64,000 bases of DNA from CAWGAJ01 sp963820545 (GTDB taxonomy: Bacteria; Planctomycetota; Planctomycetia; Pirellulales; Thermoguttaceae): positions 136,559 to 200,558 of the forward strand of contig CAWGAJ010000004.1 in assembly GCA_963820545.1 (NCBI GenBank). Direction: 5' to 3'. The notes under the pieces were generated by a model. The model was not told where the DNA came from. It searched no databases and saw only the letters and a program-made list of their open reading frames with translations. Position numbers and translations under genes: made by a program. This document shows, in pieces, positions 45,080 through 53,629 of the stretch (within the stretch, counting starts at the first letter, position 1; every line of letters begins with the position of its first letter).

Positions 45080-45565
45080 CTATTCCTTACTCTCCAATCC
45101 CTTTTGCATTTCCGCAATTGCCTCCACAACCACTTCCACCGCCCGGGGGATGGAGGCTTCGACAGCGGGCGTACACCGCTGGCCAAAAGTTAGTATATCC
45201 GCGGCCTCGATTCCCACAAGCATAATATGCTCATTTTTCGGCAAGGCGACTCCGGCCTTGCGGCCGAATTCCAAAGCCGTGGGCAAGTTGACGTCGTGGG
45301 CCGAGGCGCTCCGTTGCGTAGGGATCGACTCGGGAGTGAGGCGGAGGATGGCACCGGGCGGGGCGCCGCTACAGACGGCGTCGATGATAATTGCCCGATC
45401 AAAACCGATCATTCGCTCCATCAGCCTCAGCCCGCCCCAATAATCTTCCCCTACCTCAATCTCCGGCCGACCGGCCAAAAGCGGCTTTAAGGCCTCCGCC
45501 ACGCGCAGACCCACGCTGTCATCGCTCACCAGCGGATTGCCCAGGCCAAGCACGAGTATTTTCAT
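45080..45565 (-). CDS. NiFe-hydrogenase maturation protease
   Basis: A 161-residue HyaD/HycI/HoxW-family endopeptidase that removes the C-terminal extension of a hydrogenase large subunit after nickel insertion. MKILVLGLGNPLVSDDSVGL holds the nickel-sensing acidic residue; IIIDAVCSGAPPGAILRL and SAHDVNLPTALEFG (His ligand) complete the site. The end LESKE with stop lies in a CAATCCC-type tract. It is first in the minus-strand maturation operon. The matching hydrogenase subunits are not in the window. Confidence 0.94.
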   Translation of the reverse strand: MKILVLGLGNPLVSDDSVGLRVAEALKPLLAGRPEIEVGEDYWGGLRLMERMIGFDRAIIIDAVCSGAPPGAILRLTPESIPTQRSASAHDVNLPTALEFGRKAGVALPKNEHIMLVGIEAADILTFGQRCTPAVEASIPRAVEVVVEAIAEMQKGLESKE

Positions 45566-45614
45566 GGAAATGACGAACCTGTCCCCTTCATGGTTGTATT
45601 AGAGGGCCCTGGAA

Positions 45615-46717
45615 TTATTGGGCGCACCGGCGCCCGACATGAAACAAGCCGCCCGCGCCGATAACCAGCACAAGCCACGTTGCCGGCTCGGGCACGGGAG
45701 TTAGCAGAAAAGCATGGGTATTACCGCCGTATGTGCCGTAACCCACGATATAGCCCGAGTTGTTGATCCCTTCGGCCGATTGGAATAGCCAACCGGTTCC
45801 TGAACTATCCAGAAGATTAGGATCGTTGAGATCCCTGATTGTAGTATCATAAACGAATGCATGCATTATGGAACTGTTTGTGTACGAGTTTCCCACCACC
45901 CACCCGTTGTCATTGACGGCCATTGCCACGGTGTCTCTGGCCAAAGTTCCTAAATCCCGCATGCCGAGTCCTGAGGTGTATCTGAAGGCATGATTATAAT
46001 TGCTTCCGCTGACGGTGCTGGTGCCCACTACTTGTCCATTGTTGTTGATGTCCCGCGCCCGCTGGAGCCTGTGGTCCCTTCCAGCAATCCCAAGTCATTC
46101 ATTTGCGTTCCATCATAAAGAAAAGCATGCGTGACGCCGCTAACGGTGAATTCTCCCACCGCATGGCCATTGTTGTTGATTCCATACCCAATGCTAGTGG
46201 TAGCGCCTGCCTTGTGGATGTCATGTAATGTCCCATCGTATATGAAAGCATGCCCATAGCCGCCGACGATCATGCTGCCGGTGATCAAGTCGCTATCATT
46301 GATGTCTCGCGCATAAGTGTTGGATGAATATGATGAATCCAGGTCTGTCATATTCACGCCGTCGTAAAGGAAGGCGTGGTAATTGTATCCCCCGATATTC
46401 GACCAGCCCACGACCTTACCGGCGGTATTAATGGCTTGGGCGGTACTGGAATTTCCCCCGGAAAGCACGCCGAGATTTTTCATGGGCGGCGCACTGTTGG
46501 AATCATAGAGAAAGGCGCGGTCGTCGTTACTGCCGTTGGAGGAATAACCGACCACTTTTATGCTGCTGTTGCTGTTGCTGATGTCAAAGGCCTCGCTGAA
46601 TGTTCCTCCCAGAGTGCCCAAATCCGTGACATGATAAAGCAGATCCCCCCAAGCTGACGCCACGTTGAATGTCGACAACAATGCACCCGCGACAAGAACA
46701 AGCGTGATGTATTTCAT
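45615..46717 (-). CDS. HAF-repeat PEP-CTERM protein, one frameshift
   Basis: Signal peptide MKYITLVLVAGALLSTFNVA, then HAF-type beta repeats (VTDLGTLGGTFSEAFDISNS, QAINTAGKVVGWSN, HAFLYDG, GYGINNNGHAVGEFTVSG) and the C-terminal sorting signal PVPEPATWLVLVIGAGGLF with RRCAQ. The protein is thus exported and processed by an exosortase. One lost base near 46047 separates the last 130 codons; both frames carry the same repeat type, so it was one gene. Start ATG 46717; the upstream frame is not needed. Confidence 0.88.
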
Positions 46718-47001
46718 GGTTTTTTTCTTTTTTATTCTTAGATGAACATGTCCTGCAATAGGCTGATTAAACAACCTCCCGGCGCTTGACAAAGACAATT
46801 TCCTCAATTACAGAAGTAAAGAAACGCCTTCGCTGGGAAACGTTGAAAAGAGAACCCCCAAAAAAATCCACCATGTCCGATTGCAGTGCAAAGGTGATCA
46901 AGGGGCGCGTTACTGATTCACTGGGAAAAAAGGCCATAATTAATCAAATATGATGATAGATAATCGCCAATTTGTCAAGATAATTATGTCCCAGGTGGGA
47001 T

Positions 47002-48979
47002 TTACATTTTTTCCACCACCTTTATGCCCAATAGTTCCAGGCCCTTTTGGATGGTTCGGGCCGTGAGGTCGCACATTAGCAGGCGGCTTTGACGCAAAGC
47101 CTCGCTTTCGGCCCGCAGCACGTGACACTGCTCGAAAAAGGTTGAGTAGCGGTTTGCCAGCTCAAAAAGATAGGCCGTAAGCTGGTTGGGACGGTAGTCG
47201 GCCGCGGTCAGGTCCAAGGTCTCGGCAAAGCGCAAGAGTTCCAAGGCCAATGCCCTTTCCGCGGGCGCGGTAAACATAATGTCCGCCCCCGAGGCCCGCA
47301 AGCGCTCGGCATCCACGTTGCCCTTGGCAAAGATACTGCGCACCCGGGCGTAGGCGTATTGCATATAGGTGGCTGTATTGCCGTTCATGGCCAGCATCTT
47401 GTCGTAGCTGAACACGTAATCGCTGGTGCGGTTCTGGGAAAGGTCGGCGTATTTCAGCGCCCCGATGCCCACGATCTCGGCGATTTCCTGGCGGTTCTGT
47501 AGGGAGAGCTCAGGACCGTCGGGCTTGGCGTCGTCGTTGGCGGCCACGATTTCCGCGGCGCGGCGCACGGCCTCGTCCAGCAGGCTTTCCAGGCCCACGG
47601 TCTCTCCCGATCGGGTTTTAAACGGCCGGCCGTCTTCGCCCAGCACCGTGCCGAAACTGACGTGCTGCAATTCCACGTCGTTGTAGCCCCAGAGCCTTGC
47701 CGCGGCGAAAAGCTGCTGGAAATGCAGGCTCTGCCGATGGTCTACGACATACAAGATGGCATCGGGCCGCCAGGTGTCCAGGCGATAACGGATCGTGGCC
47801 AAATCGGTGGTGGCATACAAGAACGCCCCGTCCTGCTTGCGGATGATCAGCGGCGCTTCTTGCCCGGCGATGAAAATACAAATCGCTCCCTCGCTTTCCC
47901 GGGCGATGCCCTTGGCAAGCAATTCATCCACCACGGACGGCAAACGGTCCTCATAAAAGCTCTCGCCCAGAGTGTGGTCGAAGTGAATGTCCAGACGTTT
48001 ATAAATCCCCTGGATTTCTTCCTCGCAGAACGGCAAAAATTCCTCCCACAAGCCACGGTTTTCCGGATCGCCGGCATGTAGTTTGGCGGTTTCCGCCAGC
48101 ACTGATTCGGCTATTCCCTGGTGATTTCTCGCTAAGCCAGAGAGTTGTAGATCTGCCTCAATTTTCGCGACCCGTTGAGATCTATCCTCTTCCTCCGCGA
48201 TCTCCTGCTGAACTTTCTCTACAATTTTTTGCGTTTGAGCACATTCCTCAAGATGAGGATAAAGTTTCTTTAGGGCATCAGTGATCTGTACTTGGTCTGA
48301 TGGATCTAGGTTAAGGAATTCTTTGAGTTTTGGCAATCTTTTCTCAAGCCATTCTTTGTCCAGCCAGTAGCCGATCAGCACAGCAGTAAGCCGATAGAGC
48401 CGGGCCAGCTCCGCGACGGGATTTTGCCGAAAAGCCTCGGCGTTCAGAAAATGCTTGTATCCATAAAGAATCATGCCAAACTGCGTGCCCCAGTCGCCGA
48501 TGTGATTGTCGCTGATGATCCGGTGCCCGAGAAAACACAGCGTGCGGCAAAGCGCATCGCCGATCACCGTGGAGCGGATATGCCCGACGTGCATGGGCTT
48601 GGCCACGTTGGGGGCGGAATAATCGATCACGTATATGCGCGGCAGTTCGACCGGCGCAATGCCCAAGCGTTGATCTTGTGCCGCCGCGCACAACTGCTCG
48701 ATAATCCACTCGTCTTTCAAGCGCAGATTGATGAATCCCGGGCCGGCAATCTGGGGCGATTTGCAGAGATCGTTCACTTCCAGCCGGCGCACAATTTCTG
48801 CGGCCACCTCGCGCGGCGGCGCCCCAGTGCTTGCCCAGCGGCATCGATAGGTTGGCTTGATAGTCCCCGAATTTCGCCTCCTGACTGGGACGAACCTGAT
48901 CGAGATACTCGTCGGGCGCTTCGATCAATCCGGTCAGTGCGGCGCGAAAACGCGATTTCAGTTGCGTAAGAATATTCAT
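47002..48979 (-). CDS. argS: Arginyl-tRNA synthetase, N-terminal frameshift
   Basis: Class I synthetase charging tRNA-Arg. The N-terminal tRNA-binding part (MNILTQLKSRFRAALTGLIE, EAKFGDYQANLSMPLGK) is in one frame and the rest (REVAAEIVRRLEV analog, IDYSAPNVAKPMHVGHIRST with the HVGH form of HIGH, DWGTQFGMIL, TRSGETVGLESLLDEAVRRA, KYADLSQNRTSDYVFSYDKM, LELLGIKVVEKM) in another. Two missing bases around 48815-48832 (AAG for AAGG, GGGG for GGGGG) restore one gene. As an essential enzyme it is unlikely to be a true pseudogene. rsfS lies 22 bases upstream on the same strand. Confidence 0.95.
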
Positions 48980-49001
48980 GCTGAAAGAAAATGCTCGGGA
49001 A

Positions 49002-49436
49002 TCATCCGTTTAGCCGCGGCACTTGTACCGCGGGTTTCTCTTCCCGCGGTTTGTAGGGAACCCGTTTAGCGTGGCCCCAAAGTTGTTCCAGGGCATAGTA
49101 AGCGCGGGTTTCGGGCTCGAATAGATGCACCACCACGTCGCCGTAATCGAGCAGTATCCAACGGCTCTCCACGTATCCTTCTATTCCCAGGCGCCGGTCC
49201 CCTTCTTCTTCCATCACGCGGTCGATTTCTTCGCTCATGGCGTGCAATTGCCGCCGGCTGGCGCCGCTTACGATCACAAAAAAATCGAACATCGAGCTGA
49301 GCTCGCGCATGTCGAGAACTACGATGTTGCCGCCGCGGTTGTCTTCAGCGGTGCGGGCGGCCAGATGCGCCCGACGCAGTGCTTGAGCCGATCTGTTTTC
49401 CACGGTCTCCTCAAGGCGGCCAATGCTAGGCTTCAC
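49002..49436 (-). CDS. rsfS: Ribosome silencing factor RsfS
   Basis: RsfS binds ribosomal protein uL14 and blocks subunit joining when growth slows. The sequence shows the family core NIVVLDMRELSSMFDFFVIV, SGASRRQLHAMSEEID, GIEGYVESRWILLDYGDVVV and VHLFEPETRAYYALEQLWG. The 144 residues include a short C-terminal basic tail. It is immediately upstream of argS in the same direction, so the two may be cotranscribed. Confidence 0.96.
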   Translation of the reverse strand: MKPSIGRLEETVENRSAQALRRAHLAARTAEDNRGGNIVVLDMRELSSMFDFFVIVSGASRRQLHAMSEEIDRVMEEEGDRRLGIEGYVESRWILLDYGDVVVHLFEPETRAYYALEQLWGHAKRVPYKPREEKPAVQVPRLNG

Positions 49437-49581
49437 GTGCGACCTCGCAAATGGGTGGAAGGTCTATGCGGCCTATTATACATAAACCGCGGGGGTTCGG
49501 CGAGAGGCCAATGGCAACAGTGGCGCAGAGCCGGAAAGCTTTAAGACCAAGGACCTTTCCGTCTGGAAATAACATAGCAAA

Positions 49582-50409
49582 TTATTGCTGTCCCGGTGAG
49601 TAATCGCTGGAGTACTGCTTTTGTTGTTGTTTTTGTTCGGCCACTTTGACGGCCGTGGCGGCGATTTGCATACCGGCTTGGATTTCTTGCGGGCTGAAGT
49701 AAGGCTCGCTGGCGCCGTTGGCATGTCGCAGACGTTTGGCGGCCAGTTCCTGCCAGCTCATGTTGTTGTTCAGGTTCCAGGCCGCAGCCTGGGCCGCACG
49801 CTGATTGAGCTGACCGCTGCCCATCATGCGGCAGAGTTTCTGTACGGCGGGATTGTTGGTAAAGCTTTCGATGGGCTTGATTTCGTAAGGAACGGCCGCG
49901 TGGGGCTCTTCTTTGCCGTGTTCCAGGCATACGGTGGGCACACGAAGCTGGCCCACCTTTTCCGGAGCCACGTTGAAGAATCCGCCGCCGCCCATGCCGC
50001 CCATGCCGCCACCGCCCATGCCGCCGCCGACACCCTGACTCCCGCCGCCTCCACCATATCCGCCGCCGCCCGGCCTGCCACCACCACCAGCGCCGACGCC
50101 AGCCCCTCCTGGCCGGACTTGCGCCAATACGGGTACGCCCGCGAATGCCTCGGGCAATTTTATGCTCAAAGGCTTATCCGTTTTATTCTCGATCAGCACG
50201 CGGCATTGTGTGGAATCCTTGGGGATCAGTTTGACGTTGATTTGGCCCTTCTCGATGGCGCTAAACATCTCGACCGTCGGCGGATCCTGACTGAGTGCGC
50301 CGGCTTTCGTTATGCGCCGCTCTCCGGCGTTCAACAAGGTCGGAATCAATCCTATGGCAATTGCCAAGCATAGCCAGGACAATCGCTCTTTGCGCTTCAG
50401 GATAGTCAT
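49582..50409 (-). CDS. Secreted protein with a glycine-rich linker, unknown
   Basis: A 275-residue protein with signal peptide (RLSWLCLAIAIGLIPTLLNA), a beta-rich domain (AIEKGQINVKLIPKDSTQCR, NKTDKPLSIKLPEAFAGVPV), a Gly/Gln/Met linker of about 45 residues (GGGGYGGGGGSQGVGGGMGG), and a helical C-terminal domain (NNPAVQKLCRMMGSGQLNQR, WNLNNNMSWQELAAKRLRHA). The tail is Gln-rich. The first domain resembles ones with two conserved Cys (STQCR, TVCLEHGK). Probably periplasmic and planctomycete-specific; no enzymatic motif is seen. Confidence 0.75.
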   Translation of the reverse strand: MTILKRKERLSWLCLAIAIGLIPTLLNAGERRITKAGALSQDPPTVEMFSAIEKGQINVKLIPKDSTQCRVLIENKTDKPLSIKLPEAFAGVPVLAQVRPGGAGVGAGGGGRPGGGGYGGGGGSQGVGGGMGGGGMGGMGGGGFFNVAPEKVGQLRVPTVCLEHGKEEPHAAVPYEIKPIESFTNNPAVQKLCRMMGSGQLNQRAAQAAAWNLNNNMSWQELAAKRLRHANGASEPYFSPQEIQAGMQIAATAVKVAEQKQQQKQYSSDYSPGQQ

Positions 50410-50937
50410 GACAAAAGTCTCCCGCGAATCTTCACTTAGATTATCTGCACAGGACGGCAGAATTGATCGTTCACCTCAACTCTATACAGCCTAATTGATT
50501 TGAGCAAGAAAGCCAAGTAAAAAAGCCTAACTGGGAAGTTTCTGAAAGGCTTATGCTTAACTCTTTAGAGGGGTGTTAAACGCGGTTTTTCACCTACGAT
50601 CATCGTTGCCTGATTCTCAACTGCCATCCACGAAGGGGAATGTGACTGAATGAAGATTCTTTCCGACATCGGGTCTTATTTGTGTGGTATTTAATGAATA
50701 AGCATACTTGTCATAATCCAGCCTTGTAAAAATAAAAAAACTCCCGCGATCTCAGACAAGCGTGCCCAATTGAACACTCCCTCCCTAATTCCCGCCTTAA
50801 TTCATAAACGTCCCCCCCGAATATATGATTGTTGACAGTAAAGCAGTCTGTTCTGTAAACTTTTCGGTTTATTAAATTTGTGCTTATATTATCCCTGATA
50901 TAAGCATTCCCTCATTCCGCTTAGGAGTACCTGAAGC
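50410..50937. other. Intergenic stretch upstream of hppA
   Basis: About 530 bases between divergent genes. It is AT-rich near hppA and contains an inverted repeat TGCTTATAT/ATATAAGCA (50881-50906), 31 bases before the hppA start, which could be an operator or a leader hairpin. No ORF or RNA gene is supported. Confidence 0.5.
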
Positions 50938-53508
50938 ATGTTTAATCGTAACGATCCAAGTCGTGGACCGGCCAAACGCACGTCGCACAGGATGCGCGTC
51001 TTATGGTTATTGTTTTTGACGGTGGGCATCCTTTCGGCCGCAGGCTGGATGTTCCAGCAGCCCGAGGCCGCGGAATCGGGGGCAGGCGCAGAGCAAACAG
51101 CCGGTACCACAATTACCCTTTGGGAACCGCTGGTCAGTGGCAAGTACATGACGTATGAGAAGATTGCATTGGTCTCCAACGTGTTCATTGCCCTGGCGGG
51201 TTTGATCTATGCCGGGCTGTTGGTCAAGGAAGTGTATAGCGCTCCGAAAGGCACCCCGCGCATGCAAGAGATTGCCCAAGCCGTGCGCGAAGGCGCAAAT
51301 GCTTATCTCTATCGGCAATTCCGCGTGGTGGGCGTGCTGATCGTGCTGATTACAGTCGCGTTATACTTTGCTGCGCAACAATCCAACTTGCAGCCCGAAA
51401 TTTGTTGGGGCCGAGCGGCTGCGTTTTTCGTTGGCTCGTGTTTTTCCGCCACCGTGGGTTTTGTCGGCATGAGACTGGCCACCGTGGGCAATCTCCGCGT
51501 GGCTACCGCCGCCAAGGACAGTTTTGGCAAGGCCCTGCAATTAGGCTACCGCACGGGCACTATCACCGGCATGTTGACCGACGGCCTGGGGCTGCTGGGC
51601 GGTTCGATTATTTTCCTAATCTACGGCGAACATGCTTATGAAGCCCTGCTGGGATTCGGCTTCGGCGGCACACTGTTGGCCTTGTTCATGCGCGTCGGCG
51701 GCGGCATTTATACCAAGGCCGCCGACGTCGGCGCCGACCTGGTGGGCAAACTCGAGGCCGGTATTCCCGAGGACGATCCACGCAACGCCGCCACTATCGC
51801 CGATAACGTCGGTGACAACGTGGGCGACTGCGCCGGCATGGCCGCCGATATCTTCGAAAGCTATGAAGTCACCATCGTGGCCGCCATGATCCTGGGCATC
51901 GCCAGTTTCGGCCACAAGGGCGTGATCTTCCCCTTGCTCGTACGCGCCATCGGCGTAATCGCCAGCATCATCAGCACCTACTGCGTGCGGGCCGGCGACA
52001 AGGGCAATGTGGCCCAGGCCATGAAGAGCGTCAACAAAGGTTTTATTATCGGTTCCACCCTCAGCGTGATCGGCTTTATCGTGCTGGGATTCTTCTACAT
52101 GCGGTTCGATGAAACCTATCCCAACTGGGCTCAGATCGCGCCGTATATGAAAGATCTGCCGTTTTGGGTCACACTTGGACAAACAGGCCTCGACATGCGC
52201 CCGGCGTGGACGTGCTTGATCGGCATTGTGCTGGCCGTGTGTCTAAACAGGTGCACCGAATACTACACCGGCACCGAGTATTCGCCTGTCAAGGGCCTGG
52301 CCAAGTCGTGCGAAACCGGCCACGCCACGAACATCATCCAAGGTTTGGCCGTCGGTTACGAAAGCTCGGTGGCCGCCGTGATGATTATCGCCGCCGCCAT
52401 CATGGGCAGCATTGTGATATATCAAGGCACGAATCCGACCTTCGTCGCTTTCGGCGTGGCCATGTGCGGCATCGGCATGTTGACCCTCACCGGCAACACC
52501 ATCTCCATGGACGTCTTCGGACCCGTGGCCGACAACGCCAACGGCATTGGCGAAATGGGCTACGATGAAAAAGAGATGGGCCCGGCCAAGTATAAGGAAG
52601 CCCGGCAAATCCTGGCCGACCTCGACGCGGTGGGCAACACCACCAAGGCCATAACCAAGGGCATCGCCATCGGTTCGGCCGTGATCGCCGCGGTCTCGCT
52701 GTTCAATAGTTTTATCGTCTCGGTGGGATCGGGCGGCGGCGGCGAAAACGAACGCATCTCGCGCTCGGTATATGACGCCGTGGCCGCGATGCTTAGCATT
52801 TCCGATCCGACTTTGTTCATCGGCATGTTGCTTGGGGCGGCCGTGCCGTTCTTGTTCAGTTCCATGACCATCCGCGCGGTGGGTCGGGCGGCGTTCTTGA
52901 TCGTCAAGGAATGTCGCCTCCAGTTCCGCGATAAGGAAATTTGGGAAGGAAAGAAAAAGCCCAATTACGGACGCGTGGTCGATATCTGCACCACCTCCGC
53001 TCAGAAAGAATTGATCGGCCCCGGCTTGCTGGCCATGTTGGTGCCGATGCTCGTCGGTTTCGGGCTAGGCCCGATCGCCTTGGCCGGATTCCTCGGCGGG
53101 ATGATCGTCTCCGGCCAATTGCTGGCCGTGTTCATGGCCAACGCCGGCGGCGCATGGGATAACGCCAAAAAAACCATCGAGGATGAACCCCGCAGCGAAA
53201 CCACCGGCAAGGGCAGCGAAAAACACAAGGCCGCCATCACCGGCGACACCGTGGGCGATCCGCTCAAAGATACCGCCGGCCCCGCCATCAATCCGCTGAT
53301 CAAGGTGATGAACATGGTCAGCTTGTTGATCATCGGCCTGATCCTGCCCTATCACCTCAGTGTGGTCGATAAGCTCAAGGAGCAGGGCGTAAACGTAACC
53401 TGGAAACCACATGACAAATTGTTCTGGATCGTGCTCGGCGTTGGCGCCCTCGGCCTGATCTGGGCCATCTGGCAATCGAAACGCGCTGGCCCCGAGACAA
53501 CGGAATAG
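50938..53508 (+). CDS. hppA: Membrane-bound H+-translocating pyrophosphatase, K+-independent type
   Basis: Couples PPi hydrolysis to ion pumping across the inner membrane, with about 16 helices. Substrate motifs are intact: DVGADLVGKLEAGIPEDDPR, NVGDNVGDCAGMAADIFESY and NANGIGEM, and GDTVGDPLKDTAGPAINPLI near the C-terminus. The residue pair that separates subfamilies reads GNTTKAITKG, Lys then Thr as in K+-independent H+-PPases, where K+-dependent ones have Ala and Gly. Start ATG 50938 follows AGGAG (50923-50927). There is an extra N-terminal helix and a polar segment of about 65 residues before the usual first helix. A terminator follows at 53548. Confidence 0.97.
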   Translation: MFNRNDPSRGPAKRTSHRMRVLWLLFLTVGILSAAGWMFQQPEAAESGAGAEQTAGTTITLWEPLVSGKYMTYEKIALVSNVFIALAGLIYAGLLVKEVYSAPKGTPRMQEIAQAVREGANAYLYRQFRVVGVLIVLITVALYFAAQQSNLQPEICWGRAAAFFVGSCFSATVGFVGMRLATVGNLRVATAAKDSFGKALQLGYRTGTITGMLTDGLGLLGGSIIFLIYGEHAYEALLGFGFGGTLLALFMRVGGGIYTKAADVGADLVGKLEAGIPEDDPRNAATIADNVGDNVGDCAGMAADIFESYEVTIVAAMILGIASFGHKGVIFPLLVRAIGVIASIISTYCVRAGDKGNVAQAMKSVNKGFIIGSTLSVIGFIVLGFFYMRFDETYPNWAQIAPYMKDLPFWVTLGQTGLDMRPAWTCLIGIVLAVCLNRCTEYYTGTEYSPVKGLAKSCETGHATNIIQGLAVGYESSVAAVMIIAAAIMGSIVIYQGTNPTFVAFGVAMCGIGMLTLTGNTISMDVFGPVADNANGIGEMGYDEKEMGPAKYKEARQILADLDAVGNTTKAITKGIAIGSAVIAAVSLFNSFIVSVGSGGGGENERISRSVYDAVAAMLSISDPTLFIGMLLGAAVPFLFSSMTIRAVGRAAFLIVKECRLQFRDKEIWEGKKKPNYGRVVDICTTSAQKELIGPGLLAMLVPMLVGFGLGPIALAGFLGGMIVSGQLLAVFMANAGGAWDNAKKTIEDEPRSETTGKGSEKHKAAITGDTVGDPLKDTAGPAINPLIKVMNMVSLLIIGLILPYHLSVVDKLKEQGVNVTWKPHDKLFWIVLGVGALGLIWAIWQSKRAGPETTE

Positions 53509-53547
53509 TAATCCCGATCACATTTTGTTCGCGAAATAATCACCAGA

Positions 53548-53577
53548 GCCCAGGGGTCGCAACCCCTGGGCTTTTTT
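53548..53577 (+). terminator. Rho-independent terminator of hppA
   Basis: GCCCAGGGG, loop TCGCAA, CCCCTGGGC, then TTTTTT, 40 bases after the hppA stop. A further palindrome GGCACTGGCG/CGCCAGTGTC follows at about 53596. Confidence 0.92.
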
Positions 53578-53629
53578 CATAATATCGCGTTGGGTGGCAC
53601 TGGCGTCTCGCCAGTGTCGGGCGCTTGGT

